From: Methylotenera versatilis 301
GTDB lineage: Bacteria; Pseudomonadota; Gammaproteobacteria; Burkholderiales; Methylophilaceae
Reading direction: 5' to 3'
DNA length: 64,000 bases
NCBI RefSeq assembly: GCF_000093025.1
Contig: NC_014207.1
Location: forward strand, 1,984,001 to 2,048,000
Under the pieces are notes generated by a model. The model was not told the DNA's origin, searched no databases, and saw only the letters and a list, made by a program, of their open reading frames with translations. Within the stretch, counting starts at the first letter, position 1, and every line of letters begins with the position of its first letter. Of the stretch, positions 20,964-30,366 are shown piece after piece. The translations under genes and the position numbers were made by a program.

Positions 20964-22013
20964 CTATACATCATTGCGCTGCCAGGCTAACGCATCGTAT
21001 CTTTCATTCTTAGCCAATATCGCCCACATCATTCGCGCATGTTTGTTAGCAATTGCAACTACAGTCTTGTGATAACCAACGCGCATATAAATTTGCACAA
21101 TCCATTGCTGCAACCGACTGGCTTTCTCAGGGGCTTGCCTGAGTGCTGCTTGTAAGGTGCTTTTAGCGCCTTGCACCAGCAAGCTTCTTAGGTACGTGTC
21201 TCCTCGCCGAGTAGTGCGCCCGAGCTTAGCTTTGCCACCAGAACTCATTTGCCTTGGGACAAGCCCTAGCCATGCAGCAAACTGCCGACCATTTTTATAG
21301 TGTTTTGCATCGACGACCATTGCACTGGTGGCACTTGCGGTGAGCGTGCCGATGCCTGTCATTTCAGTCAGACGTTGAGCCGCTGGATGAGATTTAACAT
21401 GCAATGCAATCTGTTGGTCACATTTAGCCATTTGCGTATGGAGTTCGTTGAGATACTGCAAGGTTTGCACTATGGCTGAGCGTACGCCTGCTGGGATGCT
21501 GATGTCTATGGTGAACGTAGGTAGCAAACGAATGAGTTTGTCTGCACTGCGTGGTGGCCAGATGCCGAACTCGCCAAGTAAGCCACGGATGCGATTCAGA
21601 TGTGCAGTACGCTCTTCTTTATAGCCTTCACGTAGACGATGCCAAACTAAAGCTTCTTGTTGCGCGATACTTTTTACTGAGACATAACGCATAGTGGCTT
21701 GACGTGAGGCAATGGCAATCGCCTCTGCATCATTCCTGTCATTTTTAGCAGCTGCGCTTTTACGAAATGGTTGTACAAATTCAGCAGCAATGAGTTTTGC
21801 TGTATGCCCGTGTGCTGCAAACCAGCGACCCCAGTGATGCGATGAGCCACAAGCTTCCATGACGACATTGCTGGGTGGCAGTTGTTCTGCCCAACTGACA
21901 AAGGCATCGCGCTTGAGTATTTTGTGATAGAACACAGCACCAGTCACATCCATCGCACAGACAGCAAATACTTCCTTTGCCAAATCAATTCCAATCGTTG
22001 TAATATTAGTCAT
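20964..22013 (-). CDS. IS110-family transposase (DEDD + Transposase_20)
   Basis: About 349 residues. The N-terminal RuvC-like DEDD domain shows IGIDLAKEVFAVCAMD (first Asp), VVMEACGSSHHW (Glu) and KNDRNDAEAIAIA (paired Asp). The C-terminal Transposase_20 domain shows LTEMTGIGTLTASA and GLVPRQMSSGGKAKLGRTTRRGD with the expected serine. I prefer ATG at 22013, preceded by GAGGGG, over ATG at 22028. It appears intact and therefore potentially active. Confidence 0.93.
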   Translation of the reverse strand: MTNITTIGIDLAKEVFAVCAMDVTGAVFYHKILKRDAFVSWAEQLPPSNVVMEACGSSHHWGRWFAAHGHTAKLIAAEFVQPFRKSAAAKNDRNDAEAIAIASRQATMRYVSVKSIAQQEALVWHRLREGYKEERTAHLNRIRGLLGEFGIWPPRSADKLIRLLPTFTIDISIPAGVRSAIVQTLQYLNELHTQMAKCDQQIALHVKSHPAAQRLTEMTGIGTLTASATSAMVVDAKHYKNGRQFAAWLGLVPRQMSSGGKAKLGRTTRRGDTYLRSLLVQGAKSTLQAALRQAPEKASRLQQWIVQIYMRVGYHKTVVAIANKHARMMWAILAKNERYDALAWQRNDV

Positions 22014-22156
22014 GACTTCCCCTCTCATTTTGATTGAACACGCGAAAACTCAATCTTGGCACCTTGATGCCGTTCCGAGTAGGGGAAGTCCCTATTATTC
22101 CATCAAGCGGGACACTGACGCGCACCAACCCTTAATTCAAACGTAAGGCGTCAAGA

Positions 22157-23311
22157 CTAAAACCTAGGTTTCTCATCAGGGTAAGCTTGCAGATAAATCG
22201 CTAAATCCTCATCTAGCGTATCCCAATTGATAGTCTTAGCAACTTTTGCATATACCCAATGAATAACAGGGTTTTTATGCGCGCAATAGTTGGTGAATGA
22301 GACTAACTGATTGCCTAATTCAATTTTAGCTGAATAGCCCGTTTGCCCGCTTTGTATGGCCTTTGCTTTGATTGAGGCTGACCAATCAACTGCGGCCTCC
22401 CATAACCTGAAGTATAAAAACCACTCTTTGGGTTTTGTGTAATCTATGCCTATAAACTTGTTGATGACATGGTCGCCAATTGCAAAACACAGCATAAACG
22501 CAACCACTCGCTTGCTTTCGCGTTCTTTTAACACCACAAAATAAGAGTGTTTTTCAGCCGATATTAAATCAAAAAACTTGCGATTTAATCGCTCGAATTT
22601 GGTTGAGCCTTTTTCATAGGTTTGCCAAAACAGGTTAAAGATCTCACCCATTCTGGCGCTATCTGGCTGCTGAATGACTTCTACATCCACAGGTGCGCCT
22701 GCCGCAGCTTTTAATTTCTTTTTTAACTTATTGCGACGTGACGATTTAAGGGTGCTTAAATAGCCTTCTTTGGTCGAATTTGGTAACTCCACCACAGTAC
22801 CCGGGAAGCTGACTAATGGGAATAAATTAGACGGAAATGCGGCAAAGTCTGGTGCATACTCCTGCGGAAAATCTTTCCAAACGCGCATAGATGCATTGAG
22901 CTTTCTAGCTTGAAGCACCATTGAGTCATTTACAAGACGTAGCACTTCAGCACGATTCGCATGCCTGAGCATGCCTACCCGGCCTTCATCGCTACAAGGC
23001 GAGCCTATAAATAGCGTGCGCTGATACAAAGCAGATGGTATGACTTTTCCGATAATATTCGCCAATGGTAATAGCAGCGGAGGTAACACTAAGCGCATTG
23101 GCACGTTCATAACAAAAGCTGGTGCTATAGCAATTGGGCCTTTGGCATCGCTGACTTGTGCGTATAAAAATGTGAATTGGTCGGCAATGCCGCATTGCTC
23201 AAGTGCCTGGTACCACCAGCTGCCTTCAAAGGGCGCTGGAAAGCAAACTTCCCATAACTCAGAGGCAATCTCTGATTCAGAATTCAACCAGTTAATCGTA
23301 TATTCAACCAA
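22157..23311 (-). CDS. FemAB/GNAT-like acyl- or aminoacyl-transferase
   Basis: 384 residues with a FemAB-like double-GNAT layout: basic segment YLSTLKSSRRNKLKKKLKAA near residues 185-205, then EIFNLFWQTYEKGSTKFERLNRKFF and VVLKERESKRVVAFMLCFAIGDHVINKFIGID. Such proteins transfer acyl or aminoacyl groups to peptides, sugars or lipids; the substrate here is unknown. The start is TTG at 23311, overlapping the upstream DegT gene by 8 bases, so translation is coupled. It is the last gene of the accessory biosynthetic cluster. Confidence 0.7.
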   Translation of the reverse strand: MVEYTINWLNSESEIASELWEVCFPAPFEGSWWYQALEQCGIADQFTFLYAQVSDAKGPIAIAPAFVMNVPMRLVLPPLLLPLANIIGKVIPSALYQRTLFIGSPCSDEGRVGMLRHANRAEVLRLVNDSMVLQARKLNASMRVWKDFPQEYAPDFAAFPSNLFPLVSFPGTVVELPNSTKEGYLSTLKSSRRNKLKKKLKAAAGAPVDVEVIQQPDSARMGEIFNLFWQTYEKGSTKFERLNRKFFDLISAEKHSYFVVLKERESKRVVAFMLCFAIGDHVINKFIGIDYTKPKEWFLYFRLWEAAVDWSASIKAKAIQSGQTGYSAKIELGNQLVSFTNYCAHKNPVIHWVYAKVAKTINWDTLDEDLAIYLQAYPDEKPRF

Positions 23312-24503
23312 TTACGCGTTCCAATACTTCACAAATCTTCAAAAAATCTTCCTCGTCCAACCACGGGCTATTGGTGATGGTTAATGTACGTGCTGCAAAG
23401 TCTTGTGCATTGGGCGCTTTAACTTCACTAAAGGGCAAATAATCATAATCACTCAAAGCATGTATGAATAGGCGTCCTACGCCCGACTTGGCTGACCAAA
23501 GCTGTGCCAAGGCAGCATCACGCGATTGTTGCGTAGGCATTAATACCAAGAGATACGGCCATGTGCCTATGTCTCCTTCGGTATCGTCCATCACATTTAC
23601 GCCAAGTATTTTTCTGAGTTGCGCCTTACGACTAAGCGCTTGCTTGCGGCCGGCGTCATGGAAATCGGGCAATCTCTTTAAGGCTTTTGCACCGATGGCT
23701 TTGCGCCAACGCCCTACATGATGTACAGGGAAGTCAGCTAAGCAGTCATCACCTACCGCCTCAATCAATTTACCTTGTTGAAGATTCTTCCGTAATGGTA
23801 TGCCAAAAACAAGACCTAAACCTAGCGGCCGATAAAACACATAATAGCCAATCAGACCTAATAATCGCTGTATTTCCCATGTCAGTTTAAAAGGCACGAT
23901 TTCACTATGGGTGGTTTGTAACGCTTTTCGCACTTCACTTTTACGTGCAATAACTGCGCCACCACCGTAAATGGTTAAGCCCTTACCCACGCCTAAGCTA
24001 TAGCAGCCAACATCACCAAGCGTACCAACCAACTGCCCCTGCCAACGCGCGCCTAGAGCTTGCGCGGCATCTTCCACCACATAAGCACCGAACTGTTGTG
24101 CGATTTTCATAATGTTAGCTAGGTCTGCAACGCGTCCACCAAGGTGTGTAGGTATAATCGCCAAGGTATCTTTATTACAAGCGGCTTCAAGCGAAGTTAA
24201 GCAAAAATCAAAATGATTTTTTTTAGTATCACAAATAATTGGTTTTAGTCCGCAACGCAAAATAGCGAGCGGTACGAATGGGCAAGTGTATGCGGGAATA
24301 ATGACGGAGCGGCGATTACCTAAGCACTTGAGTGCTGCCAGTGCGACCATAATAGCCGCCGTGCCTGAACTTTCAATTTGTACACATTCTTGCTGTAAAA
24401 AAACCGCTAAACCTTCCTCAAGCGAAGTTTTACTTGGTAAAAAATCCAACATTGAAAGAGGCAAGCCAGCAGTTGGTGGCGGTTCATGAAATAAATGAGC
24501 CAT
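23304..24503 (-). CDS. DegT/DnrJ/EryC1-type PLP aminotransferase
   Basis: 399 residues, fold type I PLP enzyme of the sugar-aminotransferase family. Visible are the PLP-phosphate region ESSGTAAIMVALAAL, the Asp in AYVVEDAAQALGA that contacts the PLP nitrogen, and the Schiff-base lysine in CYSLGVGKGLTIYGGG. Family members aminate keto-sugars or related carbonyls. It stands between the half-transporters and the FemAB-like gene, suggesting it makes an amino group that the latter acylates (inference). Confidence 0.83.
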   Translation of the reverse strand: MAHLFHEPPPTAGLPLSMLDFLPSKTSLEEGLAVFLQQECVQIESSGTAAIMVALAALKCLGNRRSVIIPAYTCPFVPLAILRCGLKPIICDTKKNHFDFCLTSLEAACNKDTLAIIPTHLGGRVADLANIMKIAQQFGAYVVEDAAQALGARWQGQLVGTLGDVGCYSLGVGKGLTIYGGGAVIARKSEVRKALQTTHSEIVPFKLTWEIQRLLGLIGYYVFYRPLGLGLVFGIPLRKNLQQGKLIEAVGDDCLADFPVHHVGRWRKAIGAKALKRLPDFHDAGRKQALSRKAQLRKILGVNVMDDTEGDIGTWPYLLVLMPTQQSRDAALAQLWSAKSGVGRLFIHALSDYDYLPFSEVKAPNAQDFAARTLTITNSPWLDEEDFLKICEVLERVIG

Positions 24504-24540
24504 GTTGCTTTGCTTTAATTACGCTTTATTCATGAGGATG

Positions 24541-24927
24541 CTAATCATGGGGATGCTTAGCCTCACTTAGACTCAAAAATACAATGCCAACCATGATACT
24601 CACAGCACCAAGTAATTGCATAGTGGTCAGCTTTTCACCAAAATAGGTGGCTGAAATCAGCAATACTGGAATTAGCCCTAAATGCGAAGCTGCAAACGCA
24701 GGGCCAACTGGGGCGTGCTTTAATAAGGTCATCCACGCAAAAAATGCCCCTAAATATCCAAGTACAGCTGCATAGAGCCAAGGGTTATGCAGCACAACTA
24801 ACAACCAATCCATGCTCATTGAAAATGCACCCGCTTGACCTGATGCAAGCTTGATAGAAACCTGCGTTAATGTATCAAACGCGATTAAAATCGCAAAGCC
24901 AATGGCATAGAAATATAGCTTCTTCAT
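24541..24927 (-). CDS. EamA/SMR-like half transporter, second of a pair
   Basis: 128 residues with four hydrophobic helices, half the size of a ten-helix EamA transporter. It contains GPAFAASHLGLIPVLLISATYFGEKLTTMQLLGA, matching the EamA signature. It overlaps the preceding half transporter by four bases, so the two are probably a heterodimer like ArnE/ArnF, which flip lipid-linked amino sugars. Substrate unknown; context suggests the product of this cluster. Confidence 0.8.
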   Translation of the reverse strand: MKKLYFYAIGFAILIAFDTLTQVSIKLASGQAGAFSMSMDWLLVVLHNPWLYAAVLGYLGAFFAWMTLLKHAPVGPAFAASHLGLIPVLLISATYFGEKLTTMQLLGAVSIMVGIVFLSLSEAKHPHD

Positions 24928-25280
24928 GCGTAACCTCCAACCAATGCTACGCCGACTGTAATAAAGGTAATGCCTATGATTCGTAAAGGATCTAGCATTT
25001 CTTTAAATATCAACCTGCCGGCAATCATAATGGCTACAGTATTGAACCCACTAAGCAATATGCCAAGCGATAATGGCAGCATAGAAAGTAAGACCAGCCA
25101 AAGCAAAAACTCTAAACAAAAACAGAATATACCAACCCAGAGTGGCATAGATGACAACATACTTTTCCAGCGCAAAAGTTCGCTTTCACTCTCGGTAACA
25201 GCTGCATGTTTGAAAGCAATATGCCCTGTAGTATCAACAACGATATTCAACAACCAAACAAAAATGGCGAGTGTAGACAA
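24924..25280 (-). CDS. EamA/SMR-like half transporter, first of a pair
   Basis: 118 residues and four predicted helices, beginning MSTLAIFVWLLNIVVDTTGHIAFKHAAV. The helix 4 region LPLSLGILLSGFNTVAIMIAGRLIFKEMLDPLRIIGI is the EamA hallmark. The ATG of the next gene overlaps its stop. Probably forms an inner-membrane heterodimer with the following gene product. A 92-base gap separates it from the ketosynthase. Confidence 0.8.
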   Translation of the reverse strand: MSTLAIFVWLLNIVVDTTGHIAFKHAAVTESESELLRWKSMLSSMPLWVGIFCFCLEFLLWLVLLSMLPLSLGILLSGFNTVAIMIAGRLIFKEMLDPLRIIGITFITVGVALVGGYA

Positions 25281-25372
25281 AGAGAGTTTACCTAGCGAAG
25301 GTTAATATGATGCTTAATATTATTTGTTGAAATGATAAATATTTCCTACCGCTTTACGCGGAAGAAACATCA

Positions 25373-26623
25373 TCAGTTTAATTTTTTCAGAATTAAAGCA
25401 GCACCTGTACCACCAAACGCAAATGAATTTGACATGGCATATTCAAGCTTTGTTAAGGTTTTAGAGTGATTAGGCACATAATCTAAATCGCATTCAAGAT
25501 CTGGATGCGCTAGATTAATTGTAGGCGGCAGTGTGTTGCTATGTACTGCGAGCGTAGTGATAACTGCCTCAAGCGCGCCTGCCGCACCCATCAAATGACC
25601 ATGCATAGACTTAGTCGAGCTAACGCTCAACTCATAAGCATGTGAGCCAAACACTTTCTTAATAGAGTTAGTTTCAGTAATATCATTTAACTTTGTACCA
25701 GTCCCATGCGCATTAATATATTGAATAGCATTTGCGCTTAAATCTGCATCATTTAGCGCTGCTTGCATGGTAGCAGATTGGCCGCTCACTGAAGGTTGTG
25801 TTATGTGGTTACAATCATTCGCAGCCCCATAGCCCGCTATCTCAGCGTATATCTTGGCACCACGCGTCACCGCATGTTCATAAGACTCTAGTACAAGCAT
25901 TGCAGAGCCTTCACCAAGCACCAAGCCAGTGCGGTCTACTGAGAATGGTTTGCAAGAGGCGCCAATATCATCGACATCCTCTTCTGCTAGTGTTCTTAAA
26001 GCTTCCCATGCTTTCATAGTACCGAAGGTCAAAAGTGCCTCTGTACCGCCAGCTAACATCACATCAGCATATCCATGACGAATTAATCTAGAGGCTTCAC
26101 CGATGGCGACTGCTGACGATGAACATGCTGTGGAAAATGTTTGGTTTGGGCCTGTGAGCTGATGCTCTAAGGCTATTGCAGATGCTGCAGCATTATTCAT
26201 ACTCATCAGTACGGTAAATGGTTTCAATCTGCTAGCGCCTTCTTTATAAAGTCTGACATAGCCATCCTCTATTGACTGCGCTCCACCCATGCCAGTACCG
26301 AGATAAATGCCCATACGAGGCTTCATGGCATCATCAATTATTAAGTTCGCATCTTTAATCGCTTCTACGCTGGTATACAAAGCGATCTGGCTAGTACGAT
26401 CTAACATGGAGTAAGTATGTTTGCTGAAATGATTAGCAGGATCAAACTGCGCCTGTGCTGCAATCTTACAATCCATTTCATCGACAAATGGCATATTTAA
26501 ACGTTTAATGCCGGAAACACCAGAAAATACGTTTCTTGTTAATTCTGCAATGGTATTACCAAGCGGCGATACGATACTCAAACCAGTAATAACTACGCGC
26601 TGCGAATTTGACAAATGAGCCAT
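25373..26623 (-). CDS. Beta-ketoacyl-ACP synthase II-like (FabF family)
   Basis: 416 residues, full-length thiolase-fold condensing enzyme. The catalytic Cys is in FSTACSSSAVAIGEA, the first His in NAHGTGTKLND, the Lys in VSSTKSMHGHLMGAAGALE with its second His, and the C-terminal GGTGAALIL. It condenses an acyl-enzyme with malonyl-ACP. It lies 12 bases after a dedicated acyl carrier protein gene, away from the fatty-acid genes, which suggests specialised acyl-chain synthesis rather than housekeeping. Confidence 0.9.
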   Translation of the reverse strand: MAHLSNSQRVVITGLSIVSPLGNTIAELTRNVFSGVSGIKRLNMPFVDEMDCKIAAQAQFDPANHFSKHTYSMLDRTSQIALYTSVEAIKDANLIIDDAMKPRMGIYLGTGMGGAQSIEDGYVRLYKEGASRLKPFTVLMSMNNAAASAIALEHQLTGPNQTFSTACSSSAVAIGEASRLIRHGYADVMLAGGTEALLTFGTMKAWEALRTLAEEDVDDIGASCKPFSVDRTGLVLGEGSAMLVLESYEHAVTRGAKIYAEIAGYGAANDCNHITQPSVSGQSATMQAALNDADLSANAIQYINAHGTGTKLNDITETNSIKKVFGSHAYELSVSSTKSMHGHLMGAAGALEAVITTLAVHSNTLPPTINLAHPDLECDLDYVPNHSKTLTKLEYAMSNSFAFGGTGAALILKKLN

Positions 26624-26635
26624 AGCTATTATAAA

Positions 26636-26908
26636 TTAAGATTTTTGAGAGAGGATTAGCTGATGCACCAAAACCGCGACATCTTGCAAAGTAGTAATCT
26701 TAACTTGATCGTTAGGAACTTTAATTTTAAAGTAATCCTCTGCACTAAAAATAATATCAAATGTATCTAGCGAATCTAGACCTAGTTCTTGAAGGTTACT
26801 TTCAGGCAAGACAGTCGTAATATCAATTTCCATTTTATCAGCGATCATTTTTGCTAATGCATTTGAAACCTCTTCAACACTTGGTATTTTTTTTTCGTTA
26901 ATTGTCAT
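26636..26908 (-). CDS. Acyl carrier protein
   Basis: 90 residues, helical and acidic. The phosphopantetheine serine is in ELGLDSLDTFDIIF at about residue 48. It is longer at the N terminus than the housekeeping AcpP and is placed between a hydrolase and a ketosynthase, so it is likely the dedicated carrier of this cluster. It would need a 4'-phosphopantetheinyl transferase encoded elsewhere. Confidence 0.88.
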   Translation of the reverse strand: MTINEKKIPSVEEVSNALAKMIADKMEIDITTVLPESNLQELGLDSLDTFDIIFSAEDYFKIKVPNDQVKITTLQDVAVLVHQLILSQKS

Positions 26909-26933
26909 ATTTTATTCACTTCTCAGCTATATA

Positions 26934-27851
26934 TTAAGCTGCTAATGAGACTTTATTATTTGAAGTTAATATATGTGCTTGTTCTTTACAAAATTGAGCA
27001 GCACGCTTAGCAACATCATCTTTACGTTTATCCAGTGTCAGCACATGATAGGTGTCATCTACAAAGAATGTTTCCACTGTTTTAGATGAAATGTTTGCTT
27101 GAGTATAATGTGCATTCCTGATACTTGCCATATCATCTTCAGTTGCATGCACGATTAAAGTTGGGACAATCACATTTTTCAGTACTTTTTTAGCTGCATC
27201 AATCATGCGTACACTCTCAAGAATCACCGTTGCTGGTGTTTTGAAATAGCCGATTTTATCTGCTGCCTGATTATCACGATTTTCTAAAATTGCATGAACC
27301 AGTGCACGTGTGCGCTCATCTTTAATTCCATAGGGCGAGGTTTCTTCCCAATGGAAAAAGTATTTAAGCGGCGTGTAAAGTACAAGTGGCAACAAGAAAG
27401 TTTGTTTGAATTTTGGCACATTCCAACCGTCGTAAAAGAAGGTGGTAGATAACAATATCACGCCAGCTACTTGATTACCCCTTTTTGCTGCAAGCAGGAG
27501 TGCAATTAAGGCCCCCATAGAAAGGCCTGCAACAAACACATGATCACACTCCTGTTTAAGTGCATCAAATGCTTTTTCGATGGATATATACCAATCATGC
27601 CATTTAGTCGCTGATAGTGCTTCTATAGTGGCACAATGACCAGCCAACTCGGGACATGCTACAGTAAAACCTTTACGTGCAATCAATTTGCCAAATTGCT
27701 TCATTTCAGTAGGTGTACCAGTTAATCCATGGATCAACAACACACCAACATTACCTTTACGCTCAATAAAGCCGACCGAACCTAGTAATTCATCAATAGA
27801 TGGATTACTAGATATTGGCTTTTCATCGCGGCCATGCAATTGATTAGTCAT
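26934..27851 (-). CDS. Alpha/beta hydrolase, carboxylesterase/thioesterase-like
   Basis: 305 residues. Canonical alpha/beta-hydrolase elements: oxyanion region LLIHGLTGTPTEM, nucleophile elbow AGLSMGAL (Ser), the acid in HATEDDM and the His in DDTYHVLTLDK. It resembles carboxylesterase Est30-type and serine aminopeptidase S33 proteins. Next to an ACP it may release or transfer the acyl product (inference). There is no signal peptide, so it is cytoplasmic. Confidence 0.8.
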   Translation of the reverse strand: MTNQLHGRDEKPISSNPSIDELLGSVGFIERKGNVGVLLIHGLTGTPTEMKQFGKLIARKGFTVACPELAGHCATIEALSATKWHDWYISIEKAFDALKQECDHVFVAGLSMGALIALLLAAKRGNQVAGVILLSTTFFYDGWNVPKFKQTFLLPLVLYTPLKYFFHWEETSPYGIKDERTRALVHAILENRDNQAADKIGYFKTPATVILESVRMIDAAKKVLKNVIVPTLIVHATEDDMASIRNAHYTQANISSKTVETFFVDDTYHVLTLDKRKDDVAKRAAQFCKEQAHILTSNNKVSLAA

Positions 27852-27880
27852 AATTAGAAGAAATCTTAATGTTCAGAATA

Positions 27881-29254
27881 TTACTTAGCACCACAGCGTT
27901 TTAGCAGTGATTCGAATAGTTTGATACCTAAATCGATTTCTTCATTCGTAATCAATAGTGATGGCGCCAAAGTAATTACATTCTTTTGGTAGCCACCAAT
28001 GTCTAGTACTAAGCCATACATTTTTCCACCAATATCGATATCGCCTTTTAAGCCTTCATTAAACATTTGATCTGCTAACTGGCGACTAGCCGTAAACCCG
28101 TCATCTGTACACAGCTCAATACGTAATGCTAAACCTAGTCCACTTACATCGCCCACACATTTCCAGCGAGATTTTAGACCTTGAATCGCTTTAAGGAAGT
28201 AGGCTCCACGTTCGTTAACTTGCGCTTCAAAATCACCCTCTGCTGTCATTTTCAAAACCTCTAAAGCCACTGCTGTACCTAGCGGATTAGATGCAAAAGT
28301 TGAGTGTGTAGTTCCTGGAGGGAATTTTTCTGGATTAATATATTCTTCTTTAGCCCAAATACCTGAAAGCGGGTTCAAGCCATTTGTAATCGCTTTACCG
28401 AATACAAACACATCCGGCACGATACCAAAGTTCTCCCAAGACCATAATTTACCTGTACGGTATACGCCCATTTGAATCTCATCGGCAACAAGCAAAATGT
28501 TACGTTTTTTTAGGCTTTCTTGCAGTTTAGCCATGTAGCCTTCTGGTGGAATAATGTAACCACCTGTGCCTTGCATAGGCTCAATATAAAATGCACCGAA
28601 TTCACTTTCATTTGTTTTCACATCTAAAACTGATTGATATTCAGTTTCAAATAATTTTTCAAATTGTGAGTGACAATATGTATTGCATGTTTCCACTTTC
28701 ATGTCATACGGACAACGGAAGCAGTATGGATATGGTATAAATTCAGCGCGATCAGCAAAGTTACCAAAGCGACGGCGATAGCGATAGCTAGATGTAATCG
28801 CAGATGCACCTAGCGTGCGACCATGATAGCCACCCATAAATGCAAACTGATGTGTTTTACCTGTGTGGTTGCGAACTAACTTTAATGAGTCCTCAACAGC
28901 TTGAGCACCGCCCACGTTAAAGTGAACACGGCCTTTTTCGCCGTACTTATCTTCCATGTATTTACAAATTATTTCCGCCAACTCAACTTTTTCTTTATGT
29001 AAATATTGACTAGCTAACTGTGGCAATGTATCCACTTGCTTGTGCAATGTATCTGATAAACGTTTGTTCTTATAACCAAAGTTAACTGCGGAATACCACA
29101 TTTGCCAATCTAAGTATGGTGTTTTATTTTCATCGAATAGGAAGCTACCCTGGCAGTCTTCAAACACTTTTGGTGGATCTGCATAATTCACAGTATCGCC
29201 ATGTGAGCAATATTTGTTATTTTTATCTAAAATCTCAATTATCTTTGCGTCCAT
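27881..29254 (-). CDS. Class III PLP aminotransferase (4-aminobutyrate/lysine type)
   Basis: 457 residues. Motifs: FNVGGAQAVEDSLKLVRN, FMGGYHGRTLGASAIT, the Asp in LLVADEIQMGVYRTG and the Schiff-base Lys in VFGKAITNGLNPLSG. Related enzymes act on omega-amino groups. It carries an unusual Cys-rich insertion near residue 187 (PYCFRCPYDMKVETCNTYC) found in some 4-aminobutyrate aminotransferase-like proteins. I prefer ATG at 29254 over GTG at 29263. It probably provides or consumes an amine for the cluster. Confidence 0.88.
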   Translation of the reverse strand: MDAKIIEILDKNNKYCSHGDTVNYADPPKVFEDCQGSFLFDENKTPYLDWQMWYSAVNFGYKNKRLSDTLHKQVDTLPQLASQYLHKEKVELAEIICKYMEDKYGEKGRVHFNVGGAQAVEDSLKLVRNHTGKTHQFAFMGGYHGRTLGASAITSSYRYRRRFGNFADRAEFIPYPYCFRCPYDMKVETCNTYCHSQFEKLFETEYQSVLDVKTNESEFGAFYIEPMQGTGGYIIPPEGYMAKLQESLKKRNILLVADEIQMGVYRTGKLWSWENFGIVPDVFVFGKAITNGLNPLSGIWAKEEYINPEKFPPGTTHSTFASNPLGTAVALEVLKMTAEGDFEAQVNERGAYFLKAIQGLKSRWKCVGDVSGLGLALRIELCTDDGFTASRQLADQMFNEGLKGDIDIGGKMYGLVLDIGGYQKNVITLAPSLLITNEEIDLGIKLFESLLKRCGAK

Positions 29255-29346
29255 CAAAAGCACTCTTTCATTCTCAAAGTTATTTTATATAATTAAACTG
29301 TAAATTGAACTGCAGCTCTAATAAGACTGCTTAATTACCTACTGTT

Positions 29347-30030
29347 TTACGCTACTTGCTGACCCGTTAACGCTCTCGCCGGGAGCTTTTTAGATGAGTC
29401 CCATTTTTTGACCACATCTAAAACTTCTGCAAATGTCTGAAACCTTCTAAAAGGGATGTTTTCTTGTTCACAATGAGTAATTAGCTTACCTTTTGCAAAC
29501 ACAATATCCGCATGTTTAGCCAGGCAATAATCAGATTTACCATCGCCAATTAACACAACAGGACCACCCACATCTGAAGATAGTTGCTCAGCAATTTGAC
29601 ATTTACAGACTCCGTTACCTGCCTTGCAGTCTAAATTGCGATACGGATAGCTAATTGACACGCCATTAGGCTTAAACGTTAGTTTATTTGCATAAATCGG
29701 CATTTCAGGAATTGCCGCATTGCGAGTAGCCACATCAATTGCATGATCTAAGCCATCACTGACTATCGCCACTTTAGAGAATTGACTAATATATTTATGA
29801 AATGGAATAAAGCTAGCATCAAGCTGAATGCCGCGAAAGAAATTCTCGAGAGTAACTTGATCGACTTCAACCAAGTCTAACTGCTGCTTCATACACTCTA
29901 TGGCGGTAATATTACCTTCTAACCACTCATCTTCAAGATCTTTCCATCGATCATCTGCGAATCGTTCAAGCATTGCATCTACAGTATCACCAACGGAAAG
30001 CGTACCATCAAAATCAATTACAAAAAGCAT
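29347..30030 (-). CDS. HAD-IB phosphatase (SerB/MtnX-like)
   Basis: 227 residues. HAD motif I FVIDFDGTLSVGDT with the nucleophile Asp near residue 6, motif II VAIVSDGLDHAID, and motif IV LIGDGKSDYCLAKHAD. MtnX-like and phosphoserine phosphatases share this layout. It contains a Cys cluster (NLDCKAGNGVCKC) reminiscent of MtnX-like proteins. It is the first gene of the minus-strand cluster, so the promoter should lie in 30031-30280. Confidence 0.85.
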   Translation of the reverse strand: MLFVIDFDGTLSVGDTVDAMLERFADDRWKDLEDEWLEGNITAIECMKQQLDLVEVDQVTLENFFRGIQLDASFIPFHKYISQFSKVAIVSDGLDHAIDVATRNAAIPEMPIYANKLTFKPNGVSISYPYRNLDCKAGNGVCKCQIAEQLSSDVGGPVVLIGDGKSDYCLAKHADIVFAKGKLITHCEQENIPFRRFQTFAEVLDVVKKWDSSKKLPARALTGQQVA

Positions 30031-30287
30031 CTATATCCTCTAGTTGTTAAGTAGGGCTTAATTTTCGAATACGTCATTCTACTTGAAAATTGCTTACACA
30101 AGCTTACAATTTGAAAGCAGCACATCACTTCTTTTATACAAAAAATTTATACAAAATAAGCTAGCTAGGAAACAACTGTATATTGATAGACTTTAGAAGT
30201 GGCGCAGAAGTGAAAGCGCGGATCGCAGAGTAAAGATTAAGCAACTGAAGGCACTAGAGACTTTAGGAAAATGTACTTTTAGTTGGT
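30031..30287. other. Intergenic region left of the island attachment site
   Basis: 257 AT-rich bases with no gene. It should contain the promoter of the leftward biosynthetic cluster, but no clear hexamers were identified. It abuts the left attachment core at 30288. Confidence 0.6.
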
Positions 30288-30303
30288 GACGGAGAGACTC
30301 GAA
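30288..30303. repeat. Left attachment core of the island
   Basis: GACGGAGAGACTCGAA, identical to bases 49289-49304 inside tRNA-Leu. The match extends imperfectly to the left as TGGTG with three bases missing relative to the tRNA copy. It marks the distal end of the island. Confidence 0.88.
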
Positions 30304-30366
30304 TAAACCTCTGCAACCTAGCCTTAAAATGAATTAATTTAATTCTAAATCAGTTTTTATGCCTAT

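Larger units (their letters stand above)
20605..22093 (-). mobile_element. IS110-family element, IS1111-like
   Basis: Boundaries are suggested by imperfect subterminal inverted repeats: AGGGACTTCCTCTACC at 20605-20620 and, on the other strand, AGGGACTTCCCCTACT at 22078-22093. Subterminal inverted repeats plus a long non-coding stretch downstream of the transposase (20605-20963) fit the IS1111 group rather than the IS110 group. It lies in intergenic DNA and breaks no recognised gene. Exact tips were not resolved. Confidence 0.7.
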
